DNA of 14,829 nucleotides, from NCBI GenBank assembly GCA_041674865.1, contig JBAYUX010000033.1:1-14829 (forward strand), written 5' to 3'. Below, piece by piece: positions 1 through 5,203 of this stretch (the first letter of the stretch is position 1; each line of letters begins with the position of its first letter). Source of the DNA: CALREA01 sp041674865. GTDB lineage: Bacteria > Patescibacteriota > Gracilibacteria > UBA1369 > UBA12463. The notes under the pieces were generated by a model. That model was not told the DNA's origin. It was given only the letters and a program-made list of their open reading frames with translations, and did no database searches. The position numbers were made by a program, and so were the translations under genes.

Positions 1-72
1 GGATTCGAACCCCCGAAGGCGTAAACCAGCAGATTTACAGTCTGCCCCATTTGACCACTCTGGTACCTGCCC
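1..72 (-). tRNA. tRNA-Tyr (anticodon GTA), 3' end cut off by the window edge
   Basis: On the minus strand the gene begins GGGCAGG with T8 and A9. It has a type-II D arm, an anticodon stem GCAGA/TCTGC around the loop CTGTAAA (anticodon GTA), an extra variable segment of about 14 nt as expected for bacterial tRNA-Tyr, and a T arm with GGTTCGAATCC. The 3' acceptor strand lies outside the window. It follows tRNA-Thr by 16 nt and is probably co-transcribed with it. Confidence 0.9.
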
Positions 73-88
73 ACGATATGTAAGATTC

Positions 89-163
89 TGGAGCCGCCCA
101 TCAGATTCGAACTGACAACCTACTGTTTACAAAACAGTTGCTCTACCGTTGAGCTAGGGCGGC
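89..163 (-). tRNA. tRNA-Thr (anticodon TGT)
   Basis: This is a full cloverleaf on the minus strand. The acceptor stem is GCCGCCC/GGGCGGC, the discriminator is T and the CCA is encoded. The anticodon stem ACTGT/ACAGT encloses the loop TTTGTAA, giving anticodon TGT (reads ACN threonine codons). The T loop is TTCGAAT. It is 75 nt with CCA and is the first gene of a two-tRNA unit with tRNA-Tyr. Confidence 0.95.
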
Positions 164-211
164 ACACAAAGCTATTAGAAAGCTAAAGCTTGAGCCAACA
201 CGGCGCACCTT

Positions 212-240
212 AGATTAGAAAAATGGGGTCAGAAAGTCAA
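212..240 (-). promoter_or_regulatory. Promoter of the tRNA-Thr/tRNA-Tyr unit
   Basis: On the minus strand, TTGACT (235-240) is followed after exactly 17 nt by TAATCT (212-217). This would start transcription near 205, about 40 nt before tRNA-Thr. It lies just downstream of the pdxT stop codon, so the tRNAs need not depend on the pdx transcript. Confidence 0.6.
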
Positions 241-257
241 TAGAAGGTTTGAAGTAT

Positions 258-839
258 CTAGCTGAAGATCAGCTTATGGATAGCTATCTCGCCGGCTAGC
301 TCCGGATGGAAGGTGCTCCCCCAGATGTTATTGTGACGTACAAGGACAGGGTCCTCTTTATATCGCGACAATACTTCGACCTCTTCGTCCACTCGAGTAA
401 TTTTTGGCGCGCGGATGAAGTGCGCTCTGGAGGTGAAGCCGGAAGAGCTGGTCCCGTTGGTGGATTTTTTTATGTCGAGTTCCGTAATGAAACTCGAAAG
501 TTGTCGTCCGTACGCATTTCGATCAACATCAATATCGAGAAGTTTGAGCGGCTCCCCTTCTAAGTTGGGAACATTTTTTGCAAGAAGAATAAGTCCGGCG
601 CAGGTTCCGTATATAATGAATTGAGGGTCTTGTGCGCGCGCACAAATCGCCTCGCGCAAAAAATATGCATCAATAAATTTCACCATCACCGTACTCTCGC
701 CACCAGGAATAATGAGACCGCGTAACTGAGGATTCATCATCTCTTCACGCGTTCGGATTTCGCACGCTTCCAAACCAAGCAACTTCAAAACCGCAAGATG
801 TTCAGCGTATCCGCCCTGTAATGCGAGAACTCCAATCAT
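258..839 (-). CDS. pdxT: Pyridoxal 5'-phosphate synthase glutaminase subunit PdxT
   Basis: PdxT hydrolyses glutamine and channels ammonia to PdxS for PLP synthesis in the DXP-independent pathway. The 193-residue product has the family's usual length and opens MIGVLALQGG. It carries the oxyanion-region PGGEST (45-50), the nucleophile Cys80 in YGTCAG, and the His178/Glu180 pair in FHPE, so the class I glutamine amidotransferase triad is complete. The chosen ATG places IGVLALQG at the N-terminus as in known PdxT proteins. In-frame TTG (860) and GTG (857) starts lie closer to a GAGG motif and would add seven or six residues, so the start is not fully settled. The gene lies 24 nt after pdxS on the same strand, as expected for an operon encoding one complex. 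Confidence 0.95.
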   Translation of the reverse strand: MIGVLALQGGYAEHLAVLKLLGLEACEIRTREEMMNPQLRGLIIPGGESTVMVKFIDAYFLREAICARAQDPQFIIYGTCAGLILLAKNVPNLEGEPLKLLDIDVDRNAYGRQLSSFITELDIKKSTNGTSSSGFTSRAHFIRAPKITRVDEEVEVLSRYKEDPVLVRHNNIWGSTFHPELAGEIAIHKLIFS

Positions 840-863
840 AGTATGTGAAATTTGCACCAATAA

Positions 864-1730
864 TTACCAACCTCGCTGTTGCATCTGAACACCAAGTGTA
901 GAAATTTCGAGACCAGGCATCGCATCACCAAGCCCTTCGGAAATTTCTGCGAGCTTCTTCGGATCGTTGTAATGAATGACGGCCTCAACAACCGCACGTG
1001 CAACTTTTGCTGGATTTTTCGCTTTGAAAATTCCACTTCCGACAAAGACTCCATCGCAACCAAGTTGCATACAGAGCGCAGCGTCAGCAGGAGTTGCAAC
1101 TCCGCCAGCAGCAAAATTCACAACCGGAAGTCGTCCAAGATCACGAACTTGTTTTACGAGTTCGACGTCGACACGCATATCTTTTGCAGCATTTAGGAGC
1201 TCTTCTTCGCTCATAGTTTTGAGTGCCTCGATTTCACGAGCCATCGTTTTGATATGTCGAACTGCCTCGATCACATTACCAGTTCCCGCCTCGCCTTTTG
1301 TTCGAATCATGGATGCGCCTTCTGAAATTCTTCGAAGGGCCTCGCCAAGATTGGTCGCACCACATACGAATGGAACTTTGAATGCTTTTTTGTCGACATG
1401 TGAAAATGGATCTGCAGGTGTAAGAACTTCACTCTCATCGATGAAGTCGACCTCAAGTGCCTCAAGAATTCTCGCCTCAGTAATATGTCCAATTCGAATC
1501 TTTGCCATCACGGGAATCGTCACGATCTGTTGAATACCTTTGATCATTTCCGGCGCGCTCATTCTGGCAACTCCGCCCTGCGCACGAATATCTGACGGTA
1601 CACGTTCAAGTGCCATCACGCTGCACGCACCAGCATCTTCTGCAATTTTGGCCTGCTCTGCATTTGTAACATCCATAATAACGCCACCTTTGAGCATTTG
1701 CGCGAGATTTTTTCCTGCTTCGTTGAACAT
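864..1730 (-). CDS. pdxS: Pyridoxal 5'-phosphate synthase subunit PdxS
   Basis: PdxS is a (beta/alpha)8 enzyme that condenses ribose 5-phosphate, glyceraldehyde 3-phosphate and ammonia into PLP. In this family it forms a dodecamer decorated with PdxT. The 288-residue protein is near full family length and highly conserved. Asp20 in GGVIMDV, Lys77 in MAKIRIGH and Lys145 in RTKGEAGTGN match the catalytic Asp24, Lys81 and Lys149 of the Bacillus enzyme with a constant offset of four. The phosphate-binding glycines (AAGGVATPADA and GVFVGSGIF) are present. The ATG at 1730 fits the family N-terminus, but no clear Shine-Dalgarno sequence precedes it. pdxT follows immediately. Confidence 0.97.
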   Translation of the reverse strand: MFNEAGKNLAQMLKGGVIMDVTNAEQAKIAEDAGACSVMALERVPSDIRAQGGVARMSAPEMIKGIQQIVTIPVMAKIRIGHITEARILEALEVDFIDESEVLTPADPFSHVDKKAFKVPFVCGATNLGEALRRISEGASMIRTKGEAGTGNVIEAVRHIKTMAREIEALKTMSEEELLNAAKDMRVDVELVKQVRDLGRLPVVNFAAGGVATPADAALCMQLGCDGVFVGSGIFKAKNPAKVARAVVEAVIHYNDPKKLAEISEGLGDAMPGLEISTLGVQMQQRGW

Positions 1731-1755
1731 AATTTTTTGGATTATTTTGCGCGTT

Positions 1756-1784
1756 TAGTCTGCCACAGGAAGGCTAAAAGTCAA
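1756..1784 (-). promoter_or_regulatory. Possible pdxS promoter (weak)
   Basis: On the minus strand, TTGACT (1779-1784) is a good -35 box about 50 nt upstream of the pdxS ATG. The hexamers at the expected -10 distance (AGACTA or CAGACT) are poor matches. If used, it would give a short leader of roughly 20 nt. The inverted-repeat cluster at 1831-1905 would then lie upstream of the promoter, where a regulator could act. Confidence 0.25.
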
Positions 1785-1830
1785 CGAGAAAGCGGGAAAG
1801 CTCGCCACAGAACGACCATCAAAAAGTATG

Positions 1831-1905
1831 TTTGGCGGAAAGTATTCCAGATAGAATACAAAGTTATTCTTGGTAGAATAACTTCTGCCAAATGACATTT
1901 TGGCA
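1831..1905. repeat. Nested inverted-repeat cluster (operator array or three-way-junction structure)
   Basis: Three inverted repeats lie in 75 bp. GTATTC (1842-1847) pairs with GAATAC (1854-1859). AAGTTATTCT (1861-1870) pairs perfectly with AGAATAACTT (1875-1884) around TGGT. TGCCAAA (1886-1892) pairs with TTTGGCA (1899-1905). In addition TTTGGC (1831-1836) can pair with GCCAAA (1887-1892), enclosing the first two hairpins with only 1-5 nt linkers, so a three-way junction and a competing downstream hairpin are mutually exclusive. The cluster sits between divergent pdxS and murB, 11 nt upstream of the predicted murB -35 box. It could be a multi-site operator, a structured RNA, or a small repeated palindromic element. 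The pairing is certain but the role is unknown. Confidence 0.75.
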
Positions 1906-1916
1906 TAGAAGGAAAG

Positions 1917-1945
1917 TAGACACAAAGCCGATCGACATCTACAAT
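1917..1945 (+). promoter_or_regulatory. murB promoter, apparently leaderless
   Basis: TAGACA (1917-1922) and TACAAT (1940-1945) are separated by 17 nt. The ATG of murB begins 7 nt after the -10 box, which is where transcription should start, and no Shine-Dalgarno sequence is present. The mRNA is therefore probably leaderless. Confidence 0.6.
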
Positions 1946-1952
1946 ACCCTCG

Positions 1953-3002
1953 ATGTCACAATCAAAATCACAACCATTGTACGAGGCGTTCAAAGCTGAA
2001 TGCGCCGACCTCATCCGGGAAGGAGTTTTGCGGGAGCAGGTTACGCTCGCACCGCTCACTAGTTTCAATATTGGTGGGCCAGCAGATTTTTTTGCTGAGG
2101 TAAAGACGGTGGAGCAGCTCGAAAAAGTGATTACAGAAGCCGTAAAAAACGAAATTCCCTATTATATTCTTGGCGGAGGTAGTAACACGCTTTTTAGCGA
2201 TAAGGGCTTTCGCGGAGTGGTGATAAGACCTGGATTTAAAGCTATAGCTGTTACAGAAGAGCCGGAAGGAGGTTCTATTGTCGTAGAGGCGGGACTTCCG
2301 CTTTCTCAGCTGATTCAGACGGCAGCAAAACATGAACTTTCCGGAATGGAGGTTTGGATCGGATTACCGGGAACGGTGGGCGGTGCTGTTCGGGGAAATG
2401 CGGGAGCAGGTGGCTCGGAAATCTCCGATTTCCTCGCCTCAGCAACCATCTTCGACCTCCAAACACTCTCCATAAAAGAATTCAAAAATGAAGATCTCAA
2501 AATGAGTTATCGTTATTCGATGCTCAAAGATAATCCGCATTTGATAGTGCTCTCTGCAACATTTCACTTCGACAAGAAAAAATCCGCAGAAGATCAAAGA
2601 ATTACCATGCAAGAAACGCTCGCCAAACGTCACGCATCACAACCGAAAGGTCAGAATGCTGGATGTATGTTCAAAAATGCGACTCGCCCCTCGCCACTCG
2701 ATCCGCATGCAGTCACCGTCGTCTCATCAGGAAAACTTATCGATGAGTGCGGACTCAAAGGTACGCGCATCGGCGGTATTGAAATCTCAATGGTTCATGG
2801 AAATTTCCTCCAAAATGTTGGCGGCACAACAGCAAAACCAGGCGATCCACCAGCTCCGCAGGCTACACAAAAAGACGTTCTCGACATGATAGCTCTCGTC
2901 AAAAAAACGGTTAAAGAAAAAGAAAATATCGACCTTCACGAAGAAGTGCAAATTGTATATGAATTCGGAATGCAACCGGAATCAAGGTCAGAATTACAAT
3001 AA
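1953..3002 (+). CDS. murB: UDP-N-acetylenolpyruvoylglucosamine reductase MurB
   Basis: MurB is a cytoplasmic FAD enzyme that reduces UDP-GlcNAc-enolpyruvate to UDP-MurNAc with NADPH in peptidoglycan precursor synthesis. The 349-residue protein shows the FAD-binding segments TSFNIGG (36-42) and GGGSNTLF (74-81), the loop GLPGTVGGAVRGNAG (137-151), Arg187 in SYRYS, and the C-terminal pattern IDECGLKG...GG...S...H.NF (263-285). Glu331 in LHEEV occupies the conserved glutamate position. The proton donor, usually Ser, is Cys238 in AGCMFKN. This variant is known from other MurB proteins and should be functional. The ATG start is supported by a promoter whose +1 falls on it. The pilin-like gene follows after 59 nt with its own promoter. 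Confidence 0.96.
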   Translation: MSQSKSQPLYEAFKAECADLIREGVLREQVTLAPLTSFNIGGPADFFAEVKTVEQLEKVITEAVKNEIPYYILGGGSNTLFSDKGFRGVVIRPGFKAIAVTEEPEGGSIVVEAGLPLSQLIQTAAKHELSGMEVWIGLPGTVGGAVRGNAGAGGSEISDFLASATIFDLQTLSIKEFKNEDLKMSYRYSMLKDNPHLIVLSATFHFDKKKSAEDQRITMQETLAKRHASQPKGQNAGCMFKNATRPSPLDPHAVTVVSSGKLIDECGLKGTRIGGIEISMVHGNFLQNVGGTTAKPGDPPAPQATQKDVLDMIALVKKTVKEKENIDLHEEVQIVYEFGMQPESRSELQ

Positions 3003-3006
3003 AACT

Positions 3007-3034
3007 TTCATACGGCAAAAAATTACGCTACAAT
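3007..3034 (+). promoter_or_regulatory. Promoter of the pilin-like gene
   Basis: TACAAT (3029-3034), in the context GCTACAAT, has a weak -35 match TTCATA (3007-3012) 16 nt upstream. Transcription would start near 3041 and leave a leader of about 20 nt with no visible Shine-Dalgarno sequence. Confidence 0.45.
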
Positions 3035-3061
3035 ACGCACAAGTATTAACCCTTACTTTAT

Positions 3062-3472
3062 ATGATTTCCAAAACTTGGAAGCAACTCCTCACGGTTTCA
3101 ATCATTACCGTGCTCGCTCTTTCATTCATGAGCTTCTCGCCTCTTGCGCTCGCTCAGGTCTCATCTGTTGGCGGAACATCAGCCGGCGGCGGAATTGTAA
3201 CAACAAATCCAGGCGATAACATTGTTGGTGGTGAAACAGACGCTCGTGCATTTGTCACAAAGATTCTCCGATTCGCTCTCACATTCCTTGGAATCCTCTG
3301 TGTTTGTTTGATTATCTACGGAGGTTTTCTTTACATCACTTCAGCTGGTGAAGAAGAAGGCGCAAAGAAAGGTAAGACAATCATTATTTATTGTATTATC
3401 GGTCTCGTCATCATCTTCGCTTCATACGCTATCGTGAATACGGTTCTGGGAGGTATTTCTCAGCCAGCGTAA
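3062..3472 (+). CDS. VirB2/TrbC-like T4SS pilin family membrane protein
   Basis: The protein is 136 residues. It has a cleavable signal peptide (Lys/Trp/Lys n-region, hydrophobic core to about residue 28, likely cleavage after ALA at residue 31). A Gly/Ser/Thr-rich segment follows (about 36-58), then two membrane helices (about 69-94 and 107-130) separated by a charged loop GEEEGAKKGK. This two-helix layout, with IIYGGFLYITSAG before the loop, matches the small T4SS-pilin/TrbC-VirB2-like proteins that are widespread in Patescibacteria. No other secretion or conjugation gene is in this window, so it may be a surface pilin or envelope protein of unproven function. It is transcribed separately from murB and closed by a strong terminator. 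Confidence 0.75.
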   Translation: MISKTWKQLLTVSIITVLALSFMSFSPLALAQVSSVGGTSAGGGIVTTNPGDNIVGGETDARAFVTKILRFALTFLGILCVCLIIYGGFLYITSAGEEEGAKKGKTIIIYCIIGLVIIFASYAIVNTVLGGISQPA

Positions 3473-3500
3473 TAGAACGGAGTTCATCTCAAAAATTAAA

Positions 3501-3531
3501 AACCGCCTCAGCAATGAGGCGGTTTTTTGTT
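3501..3531. terminator. Bidirectional rho-independent terminator
   Basis: AACCGCCTCA pairs perfectly with TGAGGCGGTT around a GCAA tetraloop (3501-3524), followed by TTTTTTGTT. Upstream is an A-rich tract (AAAAATTAAA), which makes a T tract on the other strand. It lies between the pilin-like gene (ends 3472, plus) and the PRC-barrel gene (ends 3555, minus), so it can serve both. Confidence 0.95.
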
Positions 3532-3554
3532 GCCAATTCAAAAATTAATAATCG

Positions 3555-4073
3555 CTACGCCCCCATCATCTCTGGCTCACGAACGCCTTCAGGAATGCGC
3601 ATGTCATCTTTTATGATGATCTGGTCAGGTTCGACACGAATAATGTCAGAAACGGGAATAATTCGCTCAGAAAAGTTGATTAAACCAAGGAATGTCTTCG
3701 CAACCATCAAGTTCAAGACCACCCCCGCGTCCAAATTGATCAAATAATCAAAAACCCTGCCGAGTTTCTCGCCCGACTCGGTCACAACAGTATTCTTAAA
3801 AAACGGCCCATATGACGAATCGCTCAAAACCTCATGGACTTTGATGACCTCGTCGGGCTCCGTAATGCTATCCATATCCCGAATCACAATATGTGGATAC
3901 CAGCTCAAAATATCCCGCGCCCCGACGATTTTGGCCGCCGAAGGGTGTACCGACAAAGCTACAAACGTGCCATTGGCCGGATCGATGACCAAATCAAATA
4001 TTCTAGCCACCGGGCCAGCGGTATCCCGGCTAAATACCGGCCTTCCTTGAATTTCGGAGAAGAGCTTTTTCAT
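3555..4073 (-). CDS. PRC-barrel domain protein (two repeats)
   Basis: The protein is 172 residues, soluble, with no signal peptide or membrane segment. Residues about 1-80 (KLFSEIQGRPVFSRDTAGPVARIFDLVIDPANGTFVAL...) form a typical PRC-barrel. About 85-160 repeat the pattern (FFKNTVVTESGEKLGRVFDYLINLDAGVVLNLMV...IPVSDIIRVEPDQIIIKDD). PRC-barrels are small beta-barrels found in RimM and in proteins linked to RNA metabolism, photosynthetic reaction centres or envelope biology, so the fold is clear but the role is not. The start at 4073 is chosen because the frame farther upstream runs into tRNA-Pro and because a promoter -10 ends 7 nt before this ATG. There is no Shine-Dalgarno sequence. Confidence 0.85.
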   Translation of the reverse strand: MKKLFSEIQGRPVFSRDTAGPVARIFDLVIDPANGTFVALSVHPSAAKIVGARDILSWYPHIVIRDMDSITEPDEVIKVHEVLSDSSYGPFFKNTVVTESGEKLGRVFDYLINLDAGVVLNLMVAKTFLGLINFSERIIPVSDIIRVEPDQIIIKDDMRIPEGVREPEMMGA

Positions 4074-4080
4074 CAAAACA

Positions 4081-4090
4081 AGTATAGCAC
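4081..4090 (-). promoter_or_regulatory. Extended -10 promoter of the PRC-barrel gene, apparently leaderless
   Basis: On the minus strand the sequence reads TGTGC-TATACT, with TATACT at 4081-4086. The gene's ATG (4073) begins 7 nt later. No recognisable -35 box lies 16-18 nt upstream, but the TGC extension is the same as at two other promoters nearby. It overlaps the back of the tRNA-Pro promoter. Confidence 0.55.
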
Positions 4091-4092
4091 AA

Positions 4093-4121
4093 TTGACGAC
4101 CATACTGACCAGTGCTATAGT
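4093..4121 (+). promoter_or_regulatory. tRNA-Pro promoter
   Basis: TTGACG (4093-4098), 17 nt, then TATAGT (4116-4121) with a TGC extension. Transcription would start near 4128, 9 nt before the tRNA. This is close to consensus, as expected for a tRNA gene. Confidence 0.75.
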
Positions 4122-4136
4122 TTCGCGGCCAGATAT

Positions 4137-4213
4137 CGGGGCGTGGCGCAGTTGGCTAGCGCGCATGGTTTGGGACCATGAGGCCCTGGGTTCAAGTCCC
4201 AGCGCCCCGACCA
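4137..4213 (+). tRNA. tRNA-Pro (anticodon TGG)
   Basis: The cloverleaf is complete. The acceptor stem is CGGGGCG/CGCCCCG with the C1 typical of bacterial tRNA-Pro, the discriminator is A and the CCA is encoded. The anticodon stem CATGG/CCATG encloses TTTGGGA (anticodon TGG, with the usual G37). The T loop is TTCAAGT. It is 77 nt and is followed directly by a short T run. Confidence 0.96.
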
Positions 4214-4239
4214 GTTTTTGTAGTGCCTGGCGAAAGCTG

Positions 4240-4272
4240 AAAATTGGCTAAATCCAATTTTTGTGCTATAAT
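4240..4272 (+). promoter_or_regulatory. Promoter of the GNAT-like gene with a palindrome over its -35 box
   Basis: TTGGCT (4244-4249), 17 nt, then TATAAT (4267-4272) preceded by TGC. Transcription would start near 4279, leaving about 25 nt of leader with AGGG 5 nt before the ATG at 4304. The inverted repeat AAAATTGG (4240-4247) / CCAATTTT (4254-4261) covers the -35 box and spacer. It could be an operator, or a weak AT-rich terminator for tRNA-Pro. Confidence 0.7.
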
Positions 4273-4303
4273 AAAAAGACAAAAATATTTAGTCAGGGCT
4301 TAC

Positions 4304-5074
4304 ATGAACACGCCAGATCAATTACCACACAGAGAGGTTGTAGAAACTTTTGAGCTCGACGGAGTCCCAGCCCAAGTCGTGAGAATGGCTCCTGAGGATT
4401 TGAAACCAGAAGATATCGCGAATCTCGTAGAACATCTTACGGATACGAATTTTCAAATCTTGCCAATTCCAAATGCTGATAAAAGAATGGAAGTTCGAGA
4501 TATGGTAGTTCGTATGCGAGAGGCGGTAGATCGTATTCCAGTTGTAGGTAAGTCAATCGCAAAATCAAATGTTTGGGACACAGTTCATGACGAAATTTAT
4601 CCAGATGGTACACGCGGAGAACATGTGCGAGCATATAGAAAAAGATATCAGCAGCTAGCAAAAGATAAGCGGCTCATGGGGGTGCAAGTGAATGGACACA
4701 TGGTAGCATTACAGGGGTTTGCTCAAACCGGAGTTTCCGAAAGCGGTCGACCAGTTTTTGAGTTTACGAAGGCCTCAACATCAGAGCTGTTTGAAAAGAA
4801 AGGTCTTAACTCACGCCTCAAGAGAATAATTTTTCAGGAAATTATGAGAGAACATCCAGATGGTATGTGGGCAACAGCATCAAGAAATGCGGACCATATT
4901 AAGCGTTTTCAAGAAAGAGGTTGGCACATTGCAGAAATGAATGACCCAAATGAGGCGGTCCAAGTTATGTTTCAGAAAAATCCGACATATCATACCCACA
5001 TGATATCTCAAGGATATAAAGCTATTTACTGCGATCCCAAAGTAGACACGATTACGTGGGGGAAAAGCGAATAA
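4304..5074 (+). CDS. Uncharacterised protein with GNAT acetyltransferase-like C-terminal half
   Basis: The protein is 256 residues, soluble, with no signal peptide. I do not recognise a specific family. Residues about 124-215 resemble the GNAT fold: a beta region (LMGVQVNGHMVALQGFAQ), then KKGLNSRLKRIIFQEIMRE (165-183), which fits the acetyl-CoA-binding helix, then WATASRNADHIKRFQERGW (189-207), which fits the late-motif pattern A.xxN...i..fqerGW. The N-terminal 120 residues are acidic and helical with no recognised domain. The ATG at 4304 is chosen because the same frame extended upstream to a TTG at 4244 would start inside the promoter, whereas AGGG precedes this ATG. It stands alone between tRNA-Pro and a terminator. 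The acetyltransferase assignment is an inference from pattern only. Confidence 0.6.
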   Translation: MNTPDQLPHREVVETFELDGVPAQVVRMAPEDLKPEDIANLVEHLTDTNFQILPIPNADKRMEVRDMVVRMREAVDRIPVVGKSIAKSNVWDTVHDEIYPDGTRGEHVRAYRKRYQQLAKDKRLMGVQVNGHMVALQGFAQTGVSESGRPVFEFTKASTSELFEKKGLNSRLKRIIFQEIMREHPDGMWATASRNADHIKRFQERGWHIAEMNDPNEAVQVMFQKNPTYHTHMISQGYKAIYCDPKVDTITWGKSE

Positions 5075-5095
5075 ACAAAGCCGAAAAGTGCCTTG

Positions 5096-5124
5096 TTGAA
5101 GAGGTTTAAAGGCTGTGCTATAAT
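5096..5124 (+). promoter_or_regulatory. Strong promoter for a short transcript
   Basis: TTGAAG (5096-5101), 17 nt, then a perfect TATAAT (5119-5124) with a TGC extension. The 11 nt TGTGCTATAAT is identical to the -10 region at 4262-4272. Transcription would start at about 5131. No protein gene follows, only a terminator hairpin about 20 nt later, so the product should be a small RNA. Confidence 0.6.
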
Positions 5125-5127
5125 GCG

Positions 5128-5147
5128 AACAGGTGTCGACTCTATTG
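5128..5147 (+). repeat. 20-nt direct repeat, copy 1 (start of the putative small RNA)
   Basis: These 20 nt match 5235-5254 at 19 of 20 positions, 107 bp apart. The single difference is T5141 against C5248. Copy 2 is the complement of the anticodon arm of the tRNA-like gene, so RNA made from copy 1 would be antisense to that arm, with the mismatch becoming a U:G pair. Confidence 0.9.
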
Positions 5148-5190
5148 AATAACAAAAAGGAGTAGCGAGTTATCGCCCTCCTTTTTGTTC
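5131..5190 (+). ncRNA. Putative small RNA of about 60 nt, antisense to the adjacent tRNA-like anticodon arm
   Basis: This is the predicted transcript from the promoter at 5096-5124 to the terminator at 5149-5190. Its first 17 nt, AGGTGTCGACTCTATTG, are complementary to the anticodon arm of the minus-strand tRNA-like gene at 5204-5275, with one G:U pair. The remainder is the terminator hairpin. It has no ORF of note. Promoter, repeat and terminator are seen directly, whereas expression and function are inferred. An alternative is that copy 1 is only a remnant of a tRNA duplication. Confidence 0.45.
5149..5190. terminator. Bidirectional rho-independent terminator
   Basis: AACAAAAAGGAG (5151-5162) is an exact complement of CTCCTTTTTGTT (5178-5189). 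An inner stem GCGA/TCGC closes a GTTA loop. The core GC stem is flanked by an A tract on the left and a T tract on the right, so it works on both strands. It can end the GNAT-like gene and the small RNA from the left, and the tRNA-like gene from the right. Confidence 0.9.
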
Positions 5191-5203
5191 GACTACATCA
5201 GGT

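Noticed and set aside
976..1533. 185-residue open frame antisense to pdxS
   Set aside because: It is the complement of a highly conserved enzyme gene. Its composition is Ser/Arg/Ala-rich, it has no motif, and no promoter was seen.
1781..1895. Short open frames through the palindrome cluster on both strands
   Set aside because: They are broken up by the repeats, have no ribosome site or conserved character, and the DNA is better explained as structured intergenic sequence.
4074..4166. N-terminal extension of the PRC-barrel protein
   Set aside because: It would be encoded antisense to tRNA-Pro and through both promoters. The PRC domain begins at the ATG at 4073.
4244..4303. TTG-started N-terminal extension of the GNAT-like protein
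   Set aside because: The extension covers the -35 and -10 boxes of the gene's own promoter, so it cannot be in the transcript. The ATG at 4304 has AGGG upstream.
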